38,357 nucleotides of DNA, from positions 1 through 38,357 of IMG/VR virus record IMGVR_UViG_3300017613_000911. One strand, written 5' to 3'. The notes under the pieces were generated by a model. The model did no database searches, was not told the DNA's origin, and worked only from the letters and a program-made list of their open reading frames with translations. The stretch's first letter is position 1; every line of letters starts with the position of its first letter. The stretch is from a virus. Of the stretch, positions 25,722 through 31,682 are shown piece by piece. Both the position numbers and the translations under genes were made by a program.

Positions 25722-25805
25722 TTTCTCTACATGATCGAGCCTATCTAGTATATCGTCTAGCTTCTCGTAGATCCGTTCTATCTGTAGTTTAAGTCTGTTA
25801 GTCAT
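25635..25805 (-). CDS. Small coiled-coil protein at the convergence point
   Basis: 56 aa from ATG 25805, with TTGGAG about five bases upstream. The first 33 residues form a clear heptad coiled-coil (LQIERIYEKLDDILDRLDHV), followed by a polar acidic tail. Its 3' end overlaps the + strand membrane gene tail-to-tail by 87 bases. The remnant frame immediately upstream ends inside its first codons, the same start/stop coupling seen throughout this strand. Function unknown; probably oligomeric. Confidence 0.5.
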   Translation of the reverse strand: MTNRLKLQIERIYEKLDDILDRLDHVEKLLDSLSTDPDTNSGEPYRDDGYDHRSLS

Positions 25806-25873
25806 CATCACTCCAATCTTGGTAACCGTCACCGCTACGCCATTTCTCTATCTTCATGAACAGCCACACGCTG
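25798..25873 (-). pseudogene. Remnant 3' end of a small membrane-protein gene
   Basis: Read in the frame of the gene at 26,828-26,953, this segment gives SVWLFMKIE from the repeat and then KWRSGDGYQDWSDDD and a stop that overlaps the next gene's start. It lacks its membrane segment because the sulfotransferase gene lies directly upstream. A 19-codon stub could still be translated from ATG 25857, which overlaps the sulfotransferase stop as ATGA. It looks like the displaced tail of the gene interrupted by the cargo insertion. Confidence 0.6.
25846..25873 (-). repeat. 28-bp direct repeat, copy 1
   Basis: Identical over all 28 bases to 26,849-26,876, 1003 bp away. Sense (- strand) begins CAGCGTGTGG and ends GAAGATAGAG. 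It covers the last codons and stop of the sulfotransferase gene, in a reading frame different from that used in copy 2. Confidence 0.97.
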
Positions 25874-26660
25874 CTCCTTCTGTTTCTATTGCTTTATAGT
25901 TCCATGAACGCATCACTGATGCGGGCTCATCGCGGCTCAGTATACTGTTGATTTTATCTAACTGTTGTTGTGTTAGGCGTGCTATCTGTTGATCGTTCAG
26001 GTTGACAAGTGATGTTGTGTTAGCGATGTTAGGTGTCTCATTGTTTGTTGTTAAGTTTAGGTCCTCCAATTCTGGCAAAATCTTAACTATAAGCTGTTGT
26101 GCAATGTCTGGTGCATCAGTCATTAGTTCATAAGTTACCCAAGTATGGTATGTCCAGTCTCGTTGATCTATCGCATCCATAAGTAATTGCGCACATCGTA
26201 ACCAGTGTTTAGCCGCGTCTATTGGATAAATTGCAGGATTCCTGCGGAGAATACCTTCTATCATGGCATAAGGGTTACGGATACCGAATATCCAATAACT
26301 ACCAGGAAATTCTATTTGCATCATGCGCCAGCGGGCAACGTTAGCGGGCGACTTTTCCACTAACACAGGTGTTACTACACCCCATGCCTTAGCCCATGCT
26401 GACTTAATACGTAACCAGTCATAGCGGGTAGGATCAGTATAAAGACCTTCCTCTTTTGTAAACAGTCGCAAGCTATTGGTGCGTAGTGGGTGCGGCCCTA
26501 GTGTACGTTTGAAATGCCGCAGTTTGCCATGAGCGTTAAAATAGTCTTGGCCTTCCCCACACCTGCCGGGTAACCGTTTGGCCTGCGCGCAGCGTCCTAA
26601 TGCATGGTACAGTAAAGTGGAGCCACAGTTATTCGGGATCGCCAGGAAAAGATGTTTCAT
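25854..26660 (-). CDS. Sulfotransferase-like protein
   Basis: 268 aa, related to PAPS-dependent sulfotransferases that move sulfate to a hydroxyl or amino group. IPNNCGSTLLYHAL (residues 8-21) is a 5'-phosphosulfate loop; VEKSPANVARW (101-111) matches the EK[ST]P motif; FPGSYWIFGIRNPYAMIEG (118-136) is the 3'-phosphate-binding region with Arg128. The acceptor is unknown; host surface glycan, lipid or phage protein are possible. It starts in an ATGA overlap with a 56-aa membrane protein. Its final residues (AACGCS) and stop come from the 28-bp repeat read in a shifted frame, so the gene end is a recombination junction. It looks more AT-rich than its neighbours, consistent with transfer. Confidence 0.78.
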   Translation of the reverse strand: MKHLFLAIPNNCGSTLLYHALGRCAQAKRLPGRCGEGQDYFNAHGKLRHFKRTLGPHPLRTNSLRLFTKEEGLYTDPTRYDWLRIKSAWAKAWGVVTPVLVEKSPANVARWRMMQIEFPGSYWIFGIRNPYAMIEGILRRNPAIYPIDAAKHWLRCAQLLMDAIDQRDWTYHTWVTYELMTDAPDIAQQLIVKILPELEDLNLTTNNETPNIANTTSLVNLNDQQIARLTQQQLDKINSILSRDEPASVMRSWNYKAIETEGAACGCS

Positions 26661-26827
26661 CGTCTCCCGCCTATCTTTTCTGCATCCGGATCTATTGCTT
26701 CAATAGTTACTAGTTTTGCCCAAAGCGCGCCTAACACTACCATTGCCGATAGAATCAAAAATGGTATCAACACAATTAGTCCCACCACTATCAATGCCCA
26801 ATCAAATGCTTCGTTTAACCGTTGCAC
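26657..26827 (-). CDS. 56-aa membrane protein, part of the sulfotransferase cassette
   Basis: GTG start directly after the TAA of the upstream gene, with GGGAG seven bases before it. The protein has one or two closely spaced hydrophobic stretches (LIVVGLIVLIPFLILSAMVV and on to LGALWAKL) and a polar end (IDPDAEKIGGRR). Its TGA overlaps the sulfotransferase ATG, so the two are co-translated. Both lie between the 28-bp repeats. It could anchor or assist the sulfotransferase at the membrane, but that is only inferred from pairing. Confidence 0.65.
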   Translation of the reverse strand: MQRLNEAFDWALIVVGLIVLIPFLILSAMVVLGALWAKLVTIEAIDPDAEKIGGRR

Positions 26828-26953
26828 TTAGTCGCTCCCTTTCCTTTCCTCTATCTTCATGAACAGCCACACGCTGAACGCTATAATGCTGCAGGTCATT
26901 ATACTGAACACTGCCAACCATCCTACTATTGTCCAGCTTATACCCCAGCTCAT
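26828..26953 (-). CDS. 41-aa membrane protein, probably with an altered C-terminus
   Basis: Starts at ATG 26953 with AGAGGGA upstream, in an ATGA overlap with the zinc-ribbon gene before it. A single membrane helix spans WTIVGWLAVFSIMTCSIIAF, then VWLFMKIEERKGSD ends the protein. The 28-bp repeat begins inside this gene; after it the reading differs from the remnant at 25,798. If the repeats recombined, this gene would continue as KWRSGDGYQDWSDDD, giving a 50-aa product. The present C-terminus may therefore be donor sequence. Confidence 0.65.
   Translation of the reverse strand: MSWGISWTIVGWLAVFSIMTCSIIAFSVWLFMKIEERKGSD
26849..26876 (-). repeat. 28-bp direct repeat, copy 2
   Basis: Perfect copy of 25,846-25,873. 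Here it is read in frame as part of the 41-aa membrane protein (SVWLFMKIE). Confidence 0.97.
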
Positions 26954-27123
26954 ATCTTTTCCCTCTTGACGTATTCAATCTCTTTCCTACATATGGGGCA
27001 GGTAACGAATCTGCTTAAAACACCACTATCCCAATAAATCCATGCATTAATCTTACAGGCCGTACACTCTAGGCGCCAGTTATCATCTGTAGCGTCCTGA
27101 GTCCAATGACACTTCTCACTCAT
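26950..27123 (-). CDS. 57-aa zinc-ribbon protein
   Basis: ATG 27123, overlapping the RuvC-like gene's stop by 8 bases. Two CxxC pairs, LECTACKINAW and VTCPICRKEIEY, form a rubredoxin-like or zinc-ribbon knuckle; the ends are charged. It belongs to the chain of small coupled genes between the RuvC-like gene and the sulfotransferase. No further function can be deduced. Confidence 0.68.
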   Translation of the reverse strand: MSEKCHWTQDATDDNWRLECTACKINAWIYWDSGVLSRFVTCPICRKEIEYVKREKI

Positions 27124-27628
27124 CATTCTTTTCCTTGGCTACCAACGCTACACCAAGGGCATCGGCCATAGCTTGCTGTTTAGATTTAAGCTCATCTTCT
27201 ATGTCAAGGCCCCACTGGATAGCAGCCTCTACCATCTCTTCTTTAGTAGCGGTACCCTTGCCGGCTAGAGCTAGTTTAGCCCGTAGCGGGGCCACTGGGA
27301 TCACCTCTATGTTCTCCCTGGTTAGATGCATACGTAGAGCACCGATAACCTCACGCTGCTTGAGAGCGGTCTGCGCCGATCGGCCACGAGCAACGTAGTT
27401 ATTCTCTAGTCCTGCTACTTTGGTTGTTATAGGGATAGCGCCGCAGACGTTATAGACTATCTTGACAAGCCTAAACCCCATAGGCTCCGAGGCTGGTGGT
27501 CCTTTAATGACAAGGCTTTTGGCTGTACCATCTACGTACAATATAGTTACCCCTGTCATCACCAACCCTGGGTCTATCCCTACAATCGTAGAATGCGAAG
27601 CAATCGTAGAATGCAAAGCAATGGTCAT
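27116..27628 (-). CDS. RuvC-like Holliday-junction resolvase
   Basis: 170-aa RNase H-fold nuclease. The first strand with catalytic Asp is IVGIDPGLVMTGV (Asp19), the second acidic site is in VAGLENNYVARG, and the C-terminal acidic residues are in KQQAMADALGVAL; TKEEMVEAA is the typical preceding helix. It would resolve branched DNA before packaging or during recombination. AAGGA lies seven bases before ATG 27628. The N-terminus carries an 18-nt tandem duplication (LHSTIASHSTI), which lengthens the leader before the core strand. It shares 4 bases with the FN3-like gene upstream. Confidence 0.85.
   Translation of the reverse strand: MTIALHSTIASHSTIVGIDPGLVMTGVTILYVDGTAKSLVIKGPPASEPMGFRLVKIVYNVCGAIPITTKVAGLENNYVARGRSAQTALKQREVIGALRMHLTRENIEVIPVAPLRAKLALAGKGTATKEEMVEAAIQWGLDIEDELKSKQQAMADALGVALVAKEKNDE
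27587..27622 (-). repeat. 18-nt tandem repeat at the RuvC-like start
   Basis: Two 18-nt units (27,587-27,604 and 27,605-27,622) differing at one base encode IALHST and IASHST just after the start codon. Confidence 0.85.
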
Positions 27629-28011
27629 GATCGTTTCCTTATTATTTCAACCACTGCCCAAATAGCGGCAAACGTCACCGTTGCTATTATCGCCATGAAC
27701 GCCTCCCAGCCCATACCTACGCCTCCCTCTTCTTGTGGCGGCAGTATCTCAGGTTCTTGCACCCCTGTGGTGGCATGGACGATGTACGGCTCGCTAGGAG
27801 CTGACCAGGGGCCGTATATGGTGTCTTCGACCACACCCCTAACCCGGACCTGGACCACCTGACCAGGCGCTACCCCACCATAGGGCACTGTTGCCAGGTT
27901 GGTATCTGTCTGGATGGTCCAAGCGACTACCCCGTCAACGGCTATCTCAGTGAGGTAGTACTCTGCTGCAGGATCGGACGGTGTCCAGGTATAGGTCAGG
28001 GTGTCAGGCAT
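27625..28011 (-). CDS. Fibronectin-III-like protein with C-terminal membrane anchor
   Basis: 128 aa. Residues 1-85 look like one FN3-type beta-sandwich (DTLTYTWTPSDPAAEYYLTE, VVQVRVRGVVEDTIYGPWSA with the usual terminal PSEPYIV strand). A Pro/Glu/Gly linker (EPEILPPQEEGG) leads to a membrane helix (AFMAIIATVTFAAIWAVVEI) and a short basic tail (IRKRS). No N-terminal signal is seen, so it may be inserted as a tail-anchored protein with the basic end inside. It lies beside two signal-peptide proteins. Role unknown; display at the host surface is possible. Confidence 0.6.
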   Translation of the reverse strand: MPDTLTYTWTPSDPAAEYYLTEIAVDGVVAWTIQTDTNLATVPYGGVAPGQVVQVRVRGVVEDTIYGPWSAPSEPYIVHATTGVQEPEILPPQEEGGVGMGWEAFMAIIATVTFAAIWAVVEIIRKRS

Positions 28012-28014
28012 CTT

Positions 28015-28464
28015 TCACCGCCTTTCCATTTTACTGCCAACATATGGTAGGTTACTGCCAACATAGTCTAGCCAGGGACCAAGTACCTCCACCATCTCCC
28101 GGTAAACCCTTGCGATATCCGGGTGGATATCACGACCATCAAGAACCGCCATTCGGACGATATCGGCAGTCCGCCACCAACTAAACCAGGACAACCCACC
28201 GTGACGGACCCGTGTACACCACCCGTCGAGTAGTTCCAGCCGCCACGGCGCCCCACTGGAATCGCGGTTGGCCATTTCTTCGAGTAACCAGCAGATCCGC
28301 TCCTCAGTTATTCCGCGATCAAAAGGAACCGCAGGCAACGCTTCGATAACCGCTACCGTAGCTTCGCGTCCCAACGGGGGAAACGTGATCACCGACCAGT
28401 CGATCGGGTTGTTAGGGCCGTGAGGGATTGCGGCGAGCAGCACGGCTAGTACGATGGTGCTCAT
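28015..28464 (-). CDS. Secreted protein, unknown, related to the one at 35.4-35.8 kb
   Basis: 149 aa with a short N-terminal signal-like stretch (STIVLAVLLAAIPHG). The mature part is rich in Trp and Arg, with GITEERICWLLEEMANRDSS in the middle; the secreted protein at 35,356-35,763 has GMTSERVVWLLDEVGEVDDS in a comparable place, suggesting distant paralogy. ATGA overlap with the gene upstream. No known domain. Likely periplasmic or extracellular, expressed with the methylase and accessory genes. Confidence 0.55.
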   Translation of the reverse strand: MSTIVLAVLLAAIPHGPNNPIDWSVITFPPLGREATVAVIEALPAVPFDRGITEERICWLLEEMANRDSSGAPWRLELLDGWCTRVRHGGLSWFSWWRTADIVRMAVLDGRDIHPDIARVYREMVEVLGPWLDYVGSNLPYVGSKMERR

Positions 28465-29420
28465 CGGTATAGTCCCTTCGCCCCAGACCAGCTCATACCC
28501 TTGGTTGCTACCGGGAGCGCGATCAAGTCTTGGAAGATGTACCGATAGCAGTGAATCTGAGTCGGATTATCAACCGCGTACTCCTCGAACGGGTCGACCC
28601 CCTCGGCTTCGAGCACGTCGTAGAAATAGCAGCCATGATCGAAATTAGAGACGCACGAGTTCCAACCGACGATCGCGTGAGCGAGAAGTTCACGGGCCTG
28701 TTCTGTGTAGTAGCTCGTGTCCCGGGTCAACTCTGGATATCCTGGCCGGTCGCTCTTGCCGATGACACCGCTCTCCAGTTCACCGAGCATGAAGCTAGCA
28801 GCCCACATAACCTGACCCCAGGTCGGGCCGTAGTCCATATACCAGCCGTCTGCGACAATCTTATCGATCCACCAGTAGGCGAGCGACCAGTCCTCTCCGG
28901 CAATACACTCCCAATAATAGTTATCGGGATATCCGACCGTCAGCCGGTCGATGTACTGTTCACACCCGATTCCGATCGAGAACCCTGCATCAATTGAGTG
29001 AATCCCAGGGACCTCTATCTGGCTCCCCTCGCTTACACAGTGGACCTGGTACTCATAGGACTGACTGCAGGCCGCAATAGCGTCAGCGAGGACAGTCCGT
29101 TCGCTGAATAGAGCGTACTCGCACCAGTGCCGGCCAGGATCGGAGATGTCCTGTTCATTGCAGTTGAGATAGTAGTCCCAATTGCATTCGACCGTGACCC
29201 CTTCGCAGTTGTGGACGTCTCCGGTTGTATCAAAACAATTACCGTTACCGCCTCTAATCCCGTATTCTTGGCGCATACAGCCAGGGCATACGCCATCATG
29301 ACATAGCACCCACTGGATCACTTGTGTCGGCAGGTGATACCGACCAGCAACCATATCCGTTGATAGGATCGCCATGCTGTCCGTCGCAAGGAGTATAATC
29401 ACCGCGATAATCTTAAACAT
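28461..29420 (-). CDS. Secreted cysteine-rich protein
   Basis: 319 aa from ATG 29420, preferred because AAAGGA lies six bases upstream inside the end of the methylase gene (ATG 29,435 is an alternative). A signal peptide (MFKIIAVIILLATDSMA) is followed by a Cys-rich body with about 15 Cys, several in clusters (LCHDGVCPGCMRQ, NCEGVTVECNWDYYLNCNE), and many Trp and Tyr. Disulfides imply function outside the cytoplasm. No known family is recognised. It is unusual for a phage early-strand gene and has a more GC-rich, different composition from neighbours such as the sulfotransferase. Confidence 0.6.
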   Translation of the reverse strand: MFKIIAVIILLATDSMAILSTDMVAGRYHLPTQVIQWVLCHDGVCPGCMRQEYGIRGGNGNCFDTTGDVHNCEGVTVECNWDYYLNCNEQDISDPGRHWCEYALFSERTVLADAIAACSQSYEYQVHCVSEGSQIEVPGIHSIDAGFSIGIGCEQYIDRLTVGYPDNYYWECIAGEDWSLAYWWIDKIVADGWYMDYGPTWGQVMWAASFMLGELESGVIGKSDRPGYPELTRDTSYYTEQARELLAHAIVGWNSCVSNFDHGCYFYDVLEAEGVDPFEEYAVDNPTQIHCYRYIFQDLIALPVATKGMSWSGAKGLYR

Positions 29421-30291
29421 GACACATCCTTTCATGCGCGTACACGATCGCTCGCCCTATTACCTCAACCACTTGCGGAACCACGGCATTGCCTAAGCAT
29501 CTAAGTCGGTCCACCCGTTTGGGAACCCCATTAGCCACTCGACCCACGGCGGGTTCAGGGAGCCATGACGGACAGAGGGGTTCACCGCGCGCCCCAAAAG
29601 ACTGTTCACTGGAACGTTCGCACAATCCCCGGTGTCCTTGTGGTCGCGGGACGTGGGCGTTGGCCAAATCCGATCCGCGACCGCTTCCTCTAAATTTCCT
29701 TTTCCCCTCCCCACTAACCCCGGAGTCACCGCCGTAACCTTGTTCGCCCGGGCGGTTGGCCACAATCCAGACCCGGTCGCGCCGGTGCGGGGCGTCGACG
29801 GCACAAGCTGGAACAACAAACGGTCTTGTGGAGTACCCTTCGCTTTCCAGATCAGAAAGGACGTTGTCGAGCCCCAGTGAGACGTGCCCAGCAACGTTTT
29901 CTCCAAGCACCCAATTGGGCCGAAGTTCTTGGATAACTCTAAACATTTCCGGCCAGAGATGGCGGTCATCTGCCGCGCCTTTTCGCAGCCCGGCCTGGCT
30001 GAATGGTTGGCAAGGATATCCGCCGCAAATAAGGTCGACTGGTTCAAGATTGTGCCGTCCTGTTTCTCTGACATCTCTGTACCTTTTCACGTTTGGCCAG
30101 TGTTTCGCGAGCACCTTGTTGCAGTAATCATCAATCTCGACTTGCCATTTGCAGGCCATGCCCGCGCGTTCAAGTCCAATCTCTATCCCACCTATTCCTG
30201 AAAATAGGCTGCCGAACATCATGTCATCTCGTTTCTGACGCCACAGTTGACTCTCTGCCTGGTCGTGTCGCCCCGGCCGCCTGCCCTTCAT
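29413..30291 (-). CDS. dcm: C5-cytosine DNA methyltransferase
   Basis: 292 aa. Motif I is LFSGIGGIEIGLERAG (residues 29-44), motif IV is GGYPCQPFSQAG (90-101, nucleophile Cys94), motif VI is GENVAGH (130-136), motif VIII is RRDRVWI (170-176), and motifs IX/X end in LRCLGNAVVPQV (263-274). The region 177-250 is the target recognition domain, so the recognition sequence cannot be predicted. It likely protects phage DNA from host restriction. ATG 30291 overlaps the previous stop as ATGA; translation may instead begin at MMFGSLF (30,222 or 30,219). About two thirds of the gene also carries a long +1 frame described separately. Confidence 0.9.
   Translation of the reverse strand: MKGRRPGRHDQAESQLWRQKRDDMMFGSLFSGIGGIEIGLERAGMACKWQVEIDDYCNKVLAKHWPNVKRYRDVRETGRHNLEPVDLICGGYPCQPFSQAGLRKGAADDRHLWPEMFRVIQELRPNWVLGENVAGHVSLGLDNVLSDLESEGYSTRPFVVPACAVDAPHRRDRVWIVANRPGEQGYGGDSGVSGEGKRKFRGSGRGSDLANAHVPRPQGHRGLCERSSEQSFGARGEPLCPSWLPEPAVGRVANGVPKRVDRLRCLGNAVVPQVVEVIGRAIVYAHERMCHV
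29493..30074 (-). CDS. Possible dual-coded protein inside the dcm gene (+1 frame)
   Basis: A 193-codon open frame lies wholly inside dcm, one base downstream in frame. Its translation has KCLELSKNFGPIGCLEKTLL, FLIWKAKGTPQDRLLFQL, LWPTPTSRDHKDTG and LNPPWVEWLMGFPNGWTDL. I recognise LWPTPT...LNPxWVEWLMGFPxGWT as a pattern found in phage proteins annotated near or as cytosine methylases. That may mean real overprinting, a frameshift product, or a shadow conserved because the dcm frame is conserved. No strong ribosome site was seen at ATG 30074. I cannot settle which it is. Confidence 0.35.
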   Translation of the reverse strand: MSEKQDGTILNQSTLFAADILANHSARPGCEKARQMTAISGRKCLELSKNFGPIGCLEKTLLGTSHWGSTTSFLIWKAKGTPQDRLLFQLVPSTPRTGATGSGLWPTARANKVTAVTPGLVGRGKGNLEEAVADRIWPTPTSRDHKDTGDCANVPVNSLLGRAVNPSVRHGSLNPPWVEWLMGFPNGWTDLDA

Positions 30292-31031
30292 AGTAAAACC
30301 TCTTGCGCCATGCGTTTAGCAGCTATCTCACAGTATTTCTCTTCGATCTCTATCCCGATAGCCTTACGTCCGAGATCCTTGGCCGCGCGAAGCGTCGCGC
30401 CGCTGCCCATGAATGGATCAATTACCAACTCCCCTGCTATACTATGTAGCCGGATAAACCATGCCGGCAGAGCAACTGGCTTTTCTGTCGGGTGCTGGTT
30501 TTTGCTTGGGATTATTTTCCCGATGTTGCGGATAATATTCGGTATACTATTCCCGCCGTGCCAGTTGCAAGCCGCGCCTGGTTGTTGCGCTACCAACACA
30601 CATTCCCAGCATCGACGATAATGCCATCCCATTCCTAACCCGCCTTTATCCCATACAATACAGTGCTTGAATGGTATAATTGCGTCGAGCCATAGGGACC
30701 AGCGGGCAAACTGTGGATCTGGCCCGCCGCCGCCGCCGCAGCAGCAGCAGCAGCAGCCAGGACGCAATAACCGCTTAGATTCCTGGAAAAACCATTTTAC
30801 TAGTTCGTTTGCTTCTGGCCCGTCGTTTGCAATCGGTCTCCATTCTGATTCGGGAACCTTTGGTCCGCCTAGCGCGGCCTCCCACTTGGCAATTAAATCG
30901 TTGTTGTTGTTGTTGTGCCCATACGGCGGATCTGCAAAAATCATGTCAGCCGATTTTATCATCGGCAATATCACCCTGCTGTCCCCGTGATAGATCGTGA
31001 CCGCGTCATCCTGGTAGTAGGGATTAGTCAT
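30288..31031 (-). CDS. DNA N-methyltransferase (adenine-N6 or cytosine-N4)
   Basis: 247 aa, with catalytic motif IV DPPYGH (residues 34-39) ahead of the AdoMet-binding motif I DPFMGSGATLRAAKDLGRKA, the beta-class order. PTEKPVAL just before motif I is typical. The DPPY form is commonest in adenine-N6 methylases, but cytosine-N4 cannot be excluded. No partner restriction gene is nearby, so it is an orphan methylase likely used for protection or timing. Unusual: residues 40-44 are five Asn (all AAC), 93-98 are six Cys (all TGC) and 99-103 five Gly; I believe a Cys/Gly run here occurs in related phage methylases. GAGAGGG lies five bases before the ATG. Confidence 0.87.
   Translation of the reverse strand: MTNPYYQDDAVTIYHGDSRVILPMIKSADMIFADPPYGHNNNNNDLIAKWEAALGGPKVPESEWRPIANDGPEANELVKWFFQESKRLLRPGCCCCCCGGGGGPDPQFARWSLWLDAIIPFKHCIVWDKGGLGMGWHYRRCWECVLVAQQPGAACNWHGGNSIPNIIRNIGKIIPSKNQHPTEKPVALPAWFIRLHSIAGELVIDPFMGSGATLRAAKDLGRKAIGIEIEEKYCEIAAKRMAQEVLL
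30723..30755 (-). repeat. Trinucleotide tract (TGC)6 then (GGC)4-GGG in the methylase gene
   Basis: On the coding strand six TGC codons (30,738-30,755) are followed by four GGC and one GGG (30,723-30,737), giving Cys6-Gly5. A second tract of five AAC lies at 30,900-30,914. Uniform codon use makes both prone to in-frame length change. Confidence 0.95.
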
Positions 31032-31115
31032 TCATGCCCTCTCACACGCTCTCTCCTGGCCGCAATTTCCAAAGGTGCCAGGATACCTTTCTTTAGGCGA
31101 TCTGGTCGTGTCGCC

Positions 31116-31379
31116 CTATTTCATGCCGTAGCCGTCGCCGTTGCCGTAGCCGTAGCCGTAGACGTAGCCGTCGCCGTAGCCGTAGACGTTGCCGTCGCCG
31201 TCGCCGTAGCCGTCACCGTAGCCGTCACCGCAGCCGTAGCCGTCGCCGCAGACGTAGCCGCCGCCGTAGCCGTCGCCGTAGCCGTCGTAGCCGTAGCCGT
31301 CGCCGTCGCCGTCGCCGTAGCCGTCGTAGCCGTAGCCGTAGCCGTCGCCGTAGCCGTCGCCAGAGGTTAAACCCTGCAT
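31116..31379 (-). CDS. Gly-Tyr/Gly-Asp repeat protein (uncertain)
   Basis: 87 aa from ATG 31379 (TTG 31,391 also possible), reading the hexanucleotide tract in the local coding direction as GDGYGDGYGYG-type repeats, with a few Val/Cys/Asn exceptions, and ending GYGMK. The start overlaps the DUF6948-like gene's end by 13 bases. No ribosome site is convincing. A flexible Gly/Tyr/Asp protein is possible, but it may be only an open frame through a repeat. Confidence 0.4.
   Translation of the reverse strand: MQGLTSGDGYGDGYGYGYDGYGDGDGDGYGYDGYGDGYGGGYVCGDGYGCGDGYGDGYGDGDGNVYGYGDGYVYGYGYGNGDGYGMK
31125..31361 (+). repeat. Hexanucleotide repeat tract (GCCGTA/GCCGTC type), 237 bp
   Basis: Nearly 40 variants of GCCGTA, GCCGTC, GCCGTT and GCAGAC-like units in tandem, with some 3-nt slips (for example GCCGTCGTAGCC). 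Open on the - strand as Gly-Tyr/Asp and on the + strand as Ala-Val. Confidence 0.95.
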
Positions 31380-31651
31380 ATCGCAGCCCAATGGTTATAA
31401 CTGCAATTTATTAGCATTATTATAGAATTGTCGGGCACCGACACGCGGCCAATAGCGTCTAACTTTGTTTTATCAGTCGGCCCGCCGCCGGCAAGCTCGC
31501 CCAACCCCTTGGTTGTGCCCCAATAACGGATAACGTGTGCGCCGGTAAGCTGATTGTAGCCACCGTCCATGCCCGGATTCCAGCAGCCAACCACACACCA
31601 TCCGCGCTCTAATACTGCTATTACAATCGGCTTTTCTAACTTTTCTGACAT
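31367..31651 (-). CDS. DUF6948-like small phage protein
   Basis: 94 aa. IVIAVLERGWCVVGCW, then GAHVIRYWGTTKGLGELAGG and a final hydrophobic strand (NSIIMLINC) match a small phage family I know as DUF6948, whose hallmark is the RxWGTTKGLGxLA segment. Function unknown. GGAG lies seven bases before ATG 31651. The 63 bases before it carry a GC-rich hairpin. Confidence 0.65.
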   Translation of the reverse strand: MSEKLEKPIVIAVLERGWCVVGCWNPGMDGGYNQLTGAHVIRYWGTTKGLGELAGGGPTDKTKLDAIGRVSVPDNSIIMLINCSYNHWAAICRV

Positions 31652-31682
31652 GATTCACTCCGATCTTTGGTCGCGTGAAGTG

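Noticed and set aside
25709-25741. Imperfect inverted repeat at the convergence of late and early genes, as a bidirectional terminator
   Set aside because: Only a few bases pair at each end and no T run follows on either strand.
30259-31116. 15-bp direct repeat (CTGGTCGTGTCGCCC) at 30,259 and 31,102 flanking the N-methylase gene
   Set aside because: In a window this size roughly one chance 15-base match is expected, so it does not support mobility.
30915-31370. + strand open frame reading the repeat tract as Ala-Val repeats
   Set aside because: It runs opposite to all surrounding genes, has no ribosome site, and is open only because the repeat lacks stops in that frame.
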